A stretch of 64,000 nucleotides of DNA from Meloidogyne chitwoodi (lineage: Eukaryota > Nematoda > Chromadorea > Rhabditida > Meloidogynidae). The position numbers and the translations under genes were made by a program. The notes under the pieces were generated by a model. That model was not told where the DNA came from and searched no databases. It worked only from the letters and a program-made list of their open reading frames with translations. The stretch lies in assembly GCA_015183035.1 (NCBI GenBank), contig JACZZP010000017.1, forward strand, positions 744,001-808,000, in the 5' to 3' direction. Shown in pieces: positions 45,492-64,000 of the stretch (positions within the stretch are counted from its first letter, which is position 1; the number at the start of each line of letters is the position of its first letter).

Positions 45492-46142
45492 CAGATAATT
45501 AAATATTTAATATGGAGATATAAAATTTTATTAAAAAAAATCATTTTTACACGTAAAATAGGATTGTTTACACATATAGTTTTTTAATATATTAATTAAA
45601 TATTGTTTTAAATAAATCTATTTTTTCTTGTCCATAAATATTTGATGACTATTTAACTATCGAAAATTTCGTTGATTTAAAGTCGCGCTATCTCTAAAAA
45701 TTTTTTAAATTGTAATGTGACATTGTTTAAATTTTATTTTTTAAAATAATTTTTAGCTTTTTTTATATATTTATTTTATTTATAATTAACTTAAAGTATT
45801 ATATGAATAATTCTACAAATGAAAAAGACGTCAGAGATGATATACCTATAGTTGATGATAAACATAAATGTTTGCAACATTCTAATAATTTTAATATTCT
45901 GGAAACTTATTTAGTAAATTGGGTGTAGATGAGAAAAGCTCAGAAAGGTTTTATTTTATGAATGACTGATTTTTCTGTTAAAATTTTGGAAAAAGATTTC
46001 TTTAATTTTGTGCAGACTTAATGTGCACTATATGTACATTTCTCTAAAATAAGAAAAGGTCTAATAAGAGTAAAATGAGTCCAGTGACACTAGTTTTTGT
46101 AAAGAATTTGGACGGGAAGAACAGGTTAGATTTTTTTAAAAA
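45492..46142. other. Intergenic DNA with a short unexplained ORF
   Basis: An ATG at 45803 opens a frame of 37 codons (MNNSTNEKDVRDDIPIVDDK at its start), ending TATTTA before a GTAAAT donor-like site. I could not join it to a following exon. It may be the first exon of a gene disrupted by the adjacent minisatellite, or chance. Confidence 0.35.
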
Positions 46143-46699
46143 GTTTATTATTTTAGGCGCATTTTCTGAAAATAATGTATCAGAATATTTTTTAAAAAAA
46201 GTTTATTATTTTAGGCGCATTTTCTGAAAATAATGTATCAGAATATTTTTTAAAAAAAGTTTATTATTTTAGGCGCATTTTCTGAAAATAATGTATCAGA
46301 ATATTTTTTAAAAAAAGTTTATTATTTTAGGCGCATTTTCTGAAAATAATGTATCAGAATATTTTTTAAAAAAAGTTTATTATTTTAGGCGCATTTTCTG
46401 AAAATAATGTATCAGAATATTTTTTAAAAAAAGTTTATTATTTTAGGCGCATTTTCTGAAAATAATGTATCAGAATATTTTTTAAAAAAAGTTTATTATT
46501 TTAGGCGCATTTTCTGAAAATAATGTATCAGAATATTTTTTAAAAAAAGTTTATTATTTTAGGCGCATTTTCTGAAAATAATGTATCAGAATATTTTTTA
46601 AAAAAAGTTTATTATTTTAGGCGCATTTTCTGAAAATAATGTATCAGAATATTTTTTAAAAAAAGTTTATTATTTTAGGCGCATTTTCTGAAAATAATG
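46143..46699. repeat. 58-bp minisatellite, about 9.6 identical copies
   Basis: A 58-bp unit beginning GTTTATTATTTTAGGCGCAT starts at 46143 and recurs every 58 bp (46201, 46259 and so on) without a single difference that I can see, ending partway through the tenth copy. Each unit contains a TTTTAG acceptor-like site. The unit is not a multiple of three and contains stops, so the array is not coding. Confidence 0.95.
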
Positions 46700-46899
46700 A
46701 AAGTAATGTTTATTCTAGATAATTCTGCCTTGAGGGTGAGCAAAAAACTATAAATTTAAAAAATCGATTTAATAGAAAGACAAAATAAAGCATCTTTACA
46801 TTATGACTGATTTCTAATTACACAAAATAAAATAAAAGATAGGGTTAATAATTTTGAAAGTTAATAAAGAGGTCAACATTATATATATGCAATCTCAAT

Positions 46900-48721
46900 T
46901 TATAATGCAAATTGCGGAAATTTCCGTCCGTTATTTGGTGTTGAAGTGAACATTGGTGAACCAATAGGTGAAACAAGCCGAAGCTTTCTTTTGGCACTTT
47001 TAGTATTTTCTTTGTTGGTGGGTGTTTTATTATTATGATGAGATGGTTTGAGTAGTTGGTGCTGTTTCGAACCATGTGGGCGCCAAGGCTCCTCAGCAAC
47101 CTTAAGAATAAAAAAGCAAATATATATTCATAAATTAATAAATATACCAAAACATTGATGGGCACTTGCTTTTTAATTCTTGATTTCGTAGAAACATGAG
47201 AAGTATTATTAACAACCTTTTTTTTAACAATCGGAATTCTTTTCAAAAATTGCGATTTTGGTATAAATTTTCTCCGCTCAATAACCTCCTCTGATTGTAA
47301 GGCCGTAGGTGAAGGCGATTTTTGTTGTCGTGGCGGAATATTTTGACCATTGTCATCTAATTGTAAAACTAAATAAATGCGTTTATTAAAAATACTCATT
47401 ATACAAATAAAAAATTCTCTGTTTTAAGTTTAAATTTTTAATAAAAAATAACTAAACAAACTTGAAAGTGATCTACTCGGAGATAAATGTTCAGGAGGTT
47501 GAAAACAAGAACGTCCTTGTGGAGGAATACAAGGCTGAACTTGTGAACCGCTATACACAGGCGGCTGAGCAATAAAGCGACTACCGGCTGTACATGTTAT
47601 TGGGGCATTAGCAATAGAAAGAACTAAAATTAAAGTTTAAAATTAACTTGGCCTTACTAACCTTCTTTTTCATTCAGTAACTTTTCATTCTCAATTCTTA
47701 GAGATGTAAGTTTTGAAGTCAGTTCAGCTTTCTCCTAAAGATTGATTTATTTGATTAATTAAAAAGAAAGTCTAAAAAGAGTAAAACCTTCAAAAATGAA
47801 TTCAAATTTTTTTAGTCATTACTTGAAATGAGTACTATTTTTTAAAATATTCCATTACAAAAAGATCTTTTCCCCGATTATTATTAAAAATAATTATACT
47901 TCCTCAAGTTTTTTCATTTGATCTGCTTTCTCCATATTTGTTTTGTTCAAATGCTCTATTTGTTCATTCAACGTTGCAATCTCAAGTAAATATTCGTCTT
48001 TTTTCTTGCGAGATTCCTTAAATAAATATATTATTCTATAATAACAAAACAATTAAATTTATACTTCTTCTACTTTTTGCAATTGAGAAGCTTTTTCTTG
48101 AAAAGTTTTTAAATGCTCAATTTTCTCTTTCAGTGCAGCATTCTCAATATGTTGACGGTTCTCTTTTATCCGTGCTTCCTTAAAAATCTGAATTTTATTT
48201 TTGAACAAAATATATTTTATAAAGATTTTAAAATTAATATCAAAAATCCCCATAAAATCTTGTTGATATTCCATGACTATCCTAATGAAAGTTTGTAAAA
48301 TCAATTATACTTAAGAGATTTAAAAAATTTTACCTCATCAAGCGTTTTCAATTTCGCATCTCTTTCCTCAGCTTTTTTATTTAAATTCTCTATTTTTTCT
48401 ACCATAGCTGACATCTCATTAGAATACTGATCTTCTTTCTTTTGCGCCACCTCAAAAATTTATAAAATTAAAATAATAATAAAAAAATACCTCTTCTAGA
48501 CTCTGCAACTGAGATTCGTTTTCTTGATTAATTCTATTTAAACGTTCGATTCGAGCATTAAGTTCAGCAACTTCAAAATTTTGTTGATCTTCTTTTTTAC
48601 GAGCATCCTAAAAAGGAATAAATGTATTCAATAAAAATGTTTAAATAATTACTTCCTCAAGAAGATGTAATAAAATAGCCATCTCTTGGTTAGTTTTGTG
48701 TAGATTATCAAATTCTCTCAT
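46900..48721 (-). CDS. Coiled-coil protein with duplicated 39-residue exons
   Basis: Exons, high to low: 48653-48721, 48491-48607, 48334-48450, 48065-48178, 47900-48016, 47662-47734, 47462-47623, 47148-47368, 46900-47100; they close in frame to 396 residues. Exons 2-5 (117, 117, 114 and 117 nt, all phase 0) each encode one repeat of the form xARKKEDQ...L..RIExLNKxNxEKxxQLxxLEE, giving a continuous coiled coil of about 180 residues. The C-terminal half is Pro/Ser/basic-rich and disordered (PPQGRSCFQPPEHLSPSRSL, KSRIKKQVPINVL, KRKLRLVSPIGSP). I do not recognise the orthologue; a cytoskeletal, centrosomal or chromosomal structural role is possible. It lies 330 bp downstream of dli-1 on the same strand. 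Confidence 0.82.
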
Positions 48722-49051
48722 TTTATAGTAATTATTTCAATACATATCAAACCTCCTTTTCTGTGTTTTAATTCTTTTATTAAAACCAATTTATATTAAA
48801 AAAATAATGTTAGCGTTTAAATTAAAGCCTTATAAACATTTTAAAAATAAAAACATTTAATCTAAAAGAAAAGTCGAAAACAAAAGATTAATTTGATTTT
48901 TCTTGATTCCAAAAAATTGAAAACCTTAAAATTTCCTTCAATAATCTTCTTTTTGAAAGTCAGAAAGTATTAAAGTCATTTACATAAGAATATAGAAATG
49001 TTAGCATAAAAGATATAAAATATTAGGTTATTCGTCTCGTTGACATCTAAT
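48722..49051. other. Intergenic DNA between dli-1 and the coiled-coil gene
   Basis: 330 bp, AT-rich, same-strand spacer. Short enough for an operon-type arrangement, but I see no clear splice-leader acceptor next to the downstream ATG. Confidence 0.4.
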
Positions 49052-51772
49052 CTAGTCGTTCTTTTCCTCTTGTTTAGTTTTATCACTAACTGTAATCACT
49101 CGTTCTTCCATTGCAATTGTTGAGTATTTTAAATCATTACCAACATTTGTTAGGATAACATTTTGCGAGCCTGATGAGATATTAATAGTTGAATCATCAT
49201 CCTCTGGAGCATCTTCAAAATCATCATTATTTTCTTCCTCTTTAACTCTCACTTCTTCATCACTTTCATCAGTCACTCCTTCCTTATCTTCTTCATTTTC
49301 TTCGTTAAATTCTACATTCCTTACTTGTTTTTCTTCCTTTTCAGTATTTATTCCAGACTGGCCTTCAGCCATTGTTTCACTTCTTTTGTTTGCTAACATT
49401 TTTTTGAAATGCATTTCTGCATCAACACTGCTTGCGCTAGGAGGAGTAGCTGTACTATTTCCAGATTTATTTGAATGAGTAGAGGATGGTCTTTCTAAAA
49501 AATGTTTATTAACAAAAAATTAAGCTCCATTTTTCTTAAATAAAAATTCTCACGTATGTCTTTGGTGAGTAGCGAGCTAAAAAAGTTTGCCAACATAGTA
49601 TTATTGTTATCTCCGCCGCCAGTTTGACCTCCAGCAGAACCTTTCCCACCTTGTCTAGGTGATTGTTGTCCACCACTACGAATTTGTCCAGGATTTGATG
49701 AATCGGTTATCATTGATGCCAATTTAGTTAGGAAAACTTGCTCATCGTCTGCCTCAATTTCTTTTTCACCAGAATTTTTGTTCGCAAAAGATAATGAAGC
49801 ATCAGTTTGTTGAGCAAGAAGTGGAACCTGGCCTGTCACATAACCAAGTGAATCTTTTACTATTGAAAGTTTTTGTTCAGAGTCCCAACCCTAAAAATTA
49901 CATTCGAAAGTTTAAAAAAACTGAAATATACAGTTGGAACAAAAATGCTATCTTTCTCTACAATATAAGCTGGCGTTGTAAAAGGAAGAGCATAGATACG
50001 ATGCCCAATATATTTTAAAAGCATTTGTGTGTTCAAATCCTCTTTTGCAGACGTATAAAACTAAAAAATAGTAAATAAAACTAAATAAAAAATACCAGTG
50101 CAGCGCCATGTCTTAGACAAAATTGCCGTACATGATATTGCACTTTATCCAATTGTTCAGAACTAAATTCGGTATGCAAATCACTTTTTGTGACCACAAC
50201 AAAAAGAGTAACACCAGAGTTCTCTTCAAGAATTCCCTTTTCAGGTGGCAATAAAAGCGGGGAGGAAGGCCTCTGATCTATAACCATAGATCCAACATTT
50301 GATGAGAGACCTTGAAATTGTTAATATTGTAAAATTTTAAATTTATTAACCATTGATATCAACTAATGTTGCAGTTGAGTGTAATGAACTTTCTATCGGT
50401 TCAACGTATTCCTGCCAGAATCTAACTTCTAAAAAATAAAATTATTGATTTTCATATTAGTTAAAGTACAAACGCATTTGTTGAGCTTGAAAAATCTCAT
50501 CTGCCGAGTAATGTTGCTTTATTTGTTCATCAAGTAGTCGGTACCAACGCCGGAGTGTTGGTAAAACATTCCCCGGTTGTTCAAGAGATACACACAAAAT
50601 AACTACACATTTGGCTAGTGATGGTGGGAAAGCAAATTTTAGCATTGAAGTCATCTCCTCACGTCCGTCAAGAATCCATACGGGAAGCGTCGCCGAATCG
50701 GTTGGGCCAAGAAGGCCGTTAGCGGCACCTCCTTTTAAATTTTTTATAAATAAGCTTCTTAATGATAAAATCAACAGCTCAAAGTTAAGTTTACAATCAA
50801 GACAAAAAAAAACTTTAGCTAACAAGAAATACCAAGTTGATAAACGTAACTAGCACTAGCATCGGCACAAATTTGGAGGTAGTTGTACTCAAGAACAGAA
50901 TTCATTGGTTTACGAGTACCTCCCATTAAACGAGCCATAAGTGATGATTTACCAGAGCGTTCATTACCTTAAATATTGAGGTAATCATCGGTTTTATGGT
51001 CCCTAAAAAAATTGTCAAAATTTCTCATTTTATTCAGTTTTTTGAATAATAATAGGTTTTCATATATGATGAGCTCGAATGTGAGCTCAGTTTTCAAAAA
51101 TACTAACCCGGACCATAGTTGGCATGTCTTCTTCGGGGTAAAAAATTTCATTTAGGCAAATGATAGCTCATTTGATTCTTCTTGTCGAGCTGAGTCGAAT
51201 GATACGAAAATAAATACATTTAGATGTTTTTTAAAGAAATATGATTCAATTTTTGTATGAGCAGTCATTAAAATAATGAATTTGAGCAATCATAATTTCT
51301 TTAAAAAAACATCTAAATGTATTAGTTTTAGTATAATTCGACTCAGCTCGACAAGACGAATCAAATGAGCTATCATTTGCCTGAGGAAAATTTTTTTATC
51401 ATGAAGTCGAATTGTTCGAGTCTGGGTTCGGGATTAAATATTTTTGAAATCTGATAACAGATTCGAGCTCAGCATATACGAAAACCTAATATTAGTTTAA
51501 AAAAATGAAAAAGTTGGAATTTTACATTCAATTTTTTTAGGGACCAATAAAACCGATGATTACCAAATATTGAAGTAAAATGTTAAGGTAAAAAATATAC
51601 CCAAAATTATTAAACTGCCACGCACAGCAGTGTTATTTTTATTGCTAACTTCTTGAAGTATTCTTAGCCAAAGTTCATCGTTATCATCTGATTGACTAGA
51701 AGGTATTGCATGTGCTTTTTCCACATTAGAAGGTAAACCATCCAAATAATTTGATCCTGTAGCAGCAACCAT
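49052..51772 (-). CDS. dli-1: Cytoplasmic dynein 1 light intermediate chain
   Basis: Dynein subunit with a Ras-like G domain that links the heavy chain to cargo adaptors. Exons, high to low: 51601-51772, 50833-50967, 50474-50731, 50351-50428, 50096-50310, 49932-50060, 49554-49890, 49052-49494; they close in frame to 588 residues. Features: LWLRILQEVSNK, a P-loop GNERSGKSS (58-66), TLPVWILDGREEM, VTLFVVVTKSDLHTEF, IGHRIYALPFTTPAYIVEKD, SIFVPTGWDSEQKL. The C-terminal half is Gly/Ser/Gln-rich, then acidic, and contains the conserved helix SMITDSSNPG / MLANFFSSLLTK region. Intron 1 is 633 nt owing to a foldback transposon. Confidence 0.95.
50980..51564. mobile_element. 585-bp foldback DNA transposon in dli-1 intron 1
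   Basis: The ends start GGTAATCATCGGTTTTAT and are inverted-repeat partners for ~40 bp. Further inward, long blocks such as TCGAGCTGAGTCGAATGATA and ACATTTAGATGTTTTTTAAA are again mirrored, so the element folds on itself. A 9-bp direct repeat AAATATTGA flanks it (50971-50979 and 51565-51573). Removing the element and one repeat leaves a 39-nt intron, the usual size here, which independently supports the boundaries. No ORF. Confidence 0.93.
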
Positions 51773-51911
51773 CAATAAACAAAGTAAAATTTATAAAATC
51801 GTTTTTAGACAAAAATACTAAAAAAATCTCATTTATTCAAATAAAATTTAAATGATTAAATCTAAAATAACTAACAAAATTGAGTGAAACTCAAAATTTC
51901 AATTATGTTTA

Positions 51912-51961
51912 TGACCATTTTGTCCAAACACATAAATTGGCATTTTGTCCAAAACATAAAA
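51912..51961. repeat. Dispersed repeat, copy B
   Basis: About 50 bp closely similar to 644-693, in the same orientation, with the same three blocks. Marks an interspersed repeat family. Confidence 0.5.
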
Positions 51962-52478
51962 GATTGGGAAATAGACGTTTCAGTTTCGCGGTTTCATCCC
52001 TATGGATATTTTTTAATTTTAGTGAGTAAAAATCCTATAAATTCCCTCAAAATTTATTTATAAATCTAAAATAAAAAATACCGGAATGAAAATTATACAA
52101 ATATTAAATAAAGTATAAAAAAGTAATTATTAAAGAAAAAAAGAAATAAAATTTTTCTCTTCTTTGACTTTTCGACATTTTTGAAATTTTAGGAATTTTT
52201 TTCAATCTAATTTCTGAGCCCAAATTGACTTTAGTTTATTTCTTTTGACCTTATTTGTAGTTTCATAAAATAAGGGGGCTCGTTTATTTTACATAATTTA
52301 TTAAATAAATAGATTAATTAAAAAATATTTATAGAATTGCCTACCAATAATTATTTTTAAAAACATCTGTAAAATACATATTTATACAAAATAAACTAAA
52401 TTAAAATGGAAAAATATCTAATTTTTATTTACATAGTTTAATTTATTGAAAGACAATAATTTTAACCCTAAAATTATA

Positions 52479-52535
52479 TTAAACATCTTCTGCTATATTA
52501 CATCCTTCATGTATTGTACAAATAACAAATGGACG
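52479..52535 (-). other. Possible terminal coding exon
   Basis: Preceded by TTTTTAG, 19 codons read RPFVICTIHEGCNIAEDV and a TAA stop on the minus strand. Amino-acid content is unlike random A/T translation. It could be an alternative last exon of PDE3, whose main stop is 1.07 kb upstream, or part of an unrecognised gene. Confidence 0.3.
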
Positions 52536-53601
52536 CTAAAAATCATAATAAAATTACTAAATATATATTTTTAAAAAAGAAATTAAAGTGGAAAAGATAG
52601 AAATAAATATTATTTAATTCCTCAGTCTCTGAAGAATTTCAAAGATTTTTTTTATTATTATTTTGGTGTGTTCTATTTAATTTTTTAAAATTATTATTTT
52701 TTTAATAAAAAAGGAAAAGAATAAATTTTATTTTTCAAAAATAAAAAAAAAAGAAATTAAAAATGAAAAAGAAAAGTTGAGATTTTGAGTGCAAAAGAAG
52801 CCTAATAATAATAATAAAGGGGGAAAATATTTAATGAGTAAAGTAATTTTTTTTTTTAATTAATTTAATTAAAAATATTTTTCAAAAAAAATCTTTACTC
52901 ATTATTTATTATAAATATAAAAACAAGGCAAAAATATAAAAAATATTTATTAATCAGAGTGATCCAATATTTTTTTTTAAATTTTTATCTGTTTCTATTT
53001 TATTTTTAGAATTTATTAAAATATCAAAAAGTTCGAATCGATAATTCTGGAGTTTTTTTTTATAATTGGAACACTCTTTTATTAATAACAAAAAAAGTAT
53101 TAGATTTATTCAAAATATACTATTCTTCTCTTTATTTAAAAAAAAAAAATCTCCTGAATTTTCAAAAATTCTTAAAAGAAAAAAAACAATTTTAACAAAT
53201 ATAAAAGAAGAAGAATATATTTTGAATAAAATATTTTAAAAAATGTTAATATCAGAAGAGGATTTGAGGTCTTAAAAATATATAAACTCGATTCTAAAAA
53301 AATAAAAAAAAATATCAATTGCCCTTTTTAGGAAAAAAAAAGTAATTTTTTATAAAAAAGTAAAAATGTGTTTGGAAAAAGAAAATGGGGGATAAAAAGA
53401 AGAAGAACAAAAAAGAAGTGTTTAAAGTTGTAAAAAAAAGTTTTATTTTTTTGTTGTTTGTAGGCACTTTTGAGTGTTGAGAAGAAGAAGAGAAAATGTG
53501 TGAACACAACATTTATTTATTTTTATAACTGAAAAAAAGGAAAAATTAAAAAAAAACAAAAAGATAGAAAAAAGTAGTAAATAAATTAAATTATTTATTT
53601 A

Positions 53602-63525
<9,924 letters not shown>

Positions 63526-64000
63526 ATTATTTTTATTTAATAAATATTTGTTGAAAAGATTGTTTTATTAATATTTCTTCATTTAATTCTTTTATTATTT
63601 TATTTGACATTTTTTACTCAAAAAATTAATTTTAATTAATTTTAATTATTATATTTGTGTAGAGAAGAGGAAATAAATAAATAAATAAATATTTAAATGA
63701 ATAAATAAAAATAAAATAATTTTAATGAAAAATTGTTAAGTAAAATAGTAAAATTAGAAATATGAGCAAAGTTAAAGAGGAATTAAAAAAAAAATAAAAA
63801 ATCGGTAAAGCAGAAAAATAAAAATGCCTAAAGTATTTAAAAAATAAAATTAAAAAAAAAGTAAATATTTTTTAAATTCTTTTCTCATTTACATTTAACT
63901 ATAATATTATATATAAATATATTTTGTCATTATATTTAAGGAAATAAATGTTTTTTTTTAATAAAATATATTTAACTCAATATATTTTAAAGTCAAATAA
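63526..64000. other. 5' flank of PDE3 with an upstream ORF
   Basis: AT-rich. On the minus strand an ATG at about 63608-63610 opens a 25-codon ORF (MSNKIIKELNEEILIKQSFQ start) that stops shortly before the PDE3 ATG, a possible uORF. Nothing else recognised to the window end. Confidence 0.4.

Larger units (their letters stand above)
51773..53601. other. Intergenic DNA between dli-1 and PDE3
   Basis: About 1.8 kb, mostly A/T runs. It contains repeat copy B (51912-51961) and a possible minus-strand terminal exon (52479-52535). The rest shows no exon or structured repeat. Confidence 0.45.

Noticed and set aside
46143..46699. CRISPR-like array
   Set aside because: Regularly spaced identical repeats, but the whole 58-bp unit is repeated without variable spacers, and the genome is eukaryotic.

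Overview
This window is nuclear DNA of a nematode, probably a plant-parasitic tylenchid such as a root-knot nematode. Coding exons are broken by very short AT-rich introns (often 33-60 nt) with GT-AG ends. Intergenic DNA is extremely A+T rich with long A, T and TTTA runs. The protein set (eS12, eL42, body-wall troponin C, LGG-1, RMD-1, nanos, LSm4, dynein LIC, PDE3, PDE6-delta) is metazoan, and several members read very close to Caenorhabditis proteins. Species assignment is inference. All gene models were built by hand by joining exons in phase. Where I write 'closes in frame', the listed exon lengths sum to a multiple of three and end at a stop.

Layout: 1-5.4 kb holds eS12, an intron-containing tRNA-Ala, troponin C and a PP1-type phosphatase with unusually G+C-rich exons. 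5.4-13.2 kb holds an AT desert, a calmodulin-like gene, a MITE, a two-PDZ protein, a small unknown protein and a SUV39-like SET methyltransferase. 13.8-25.7 kb holds a BPHL-type hydrolase, RMD-1, a nanos with an enlarged first finger, a STRAD-like pseudokinase, an unknown fragment, a tryparedoxin-like protein, LGG-1/GABARAP, a transposon-derived DNA-binding protein and an aldo-keto reductase. 26-45.5 kb holds a membrane-anchored FtsH-type (M41) peptidase lacking its AAA module, PDE6-delta, YrdC, cortactin, a short kinesin-5, PGAP1, PEX13, LSm4, eL42 and a membrane-anchored Lon-type (S16) peptidase lacking its AAA module. 46-64 kb holds a perfect 58-bp minisatellite, a coiled-coil protein built from duplicated exons, dynein light intermediate chain and a long PDE3 gene with two possible first-exon sets.

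Most neighbours are unrelated housekeeping or developmental genes, often head to head (troponin/PP1, PDZ/unknown, LGG-1/HTH, cortactin/kinesin, eL42/Lon-like) or tail to tail (PGAP1/PEX13, stops 13 bp apart). eL42, LSm4 and PEX13 lie close together on one strand, as in nematode operons. The most novel signals are the two ATPase-free AAA+ protease domains, each behind its own N-terminal membrane anchor with intact catalytic residues, and three foldback transposons with 8-9 bp target duplications lodged in introns.
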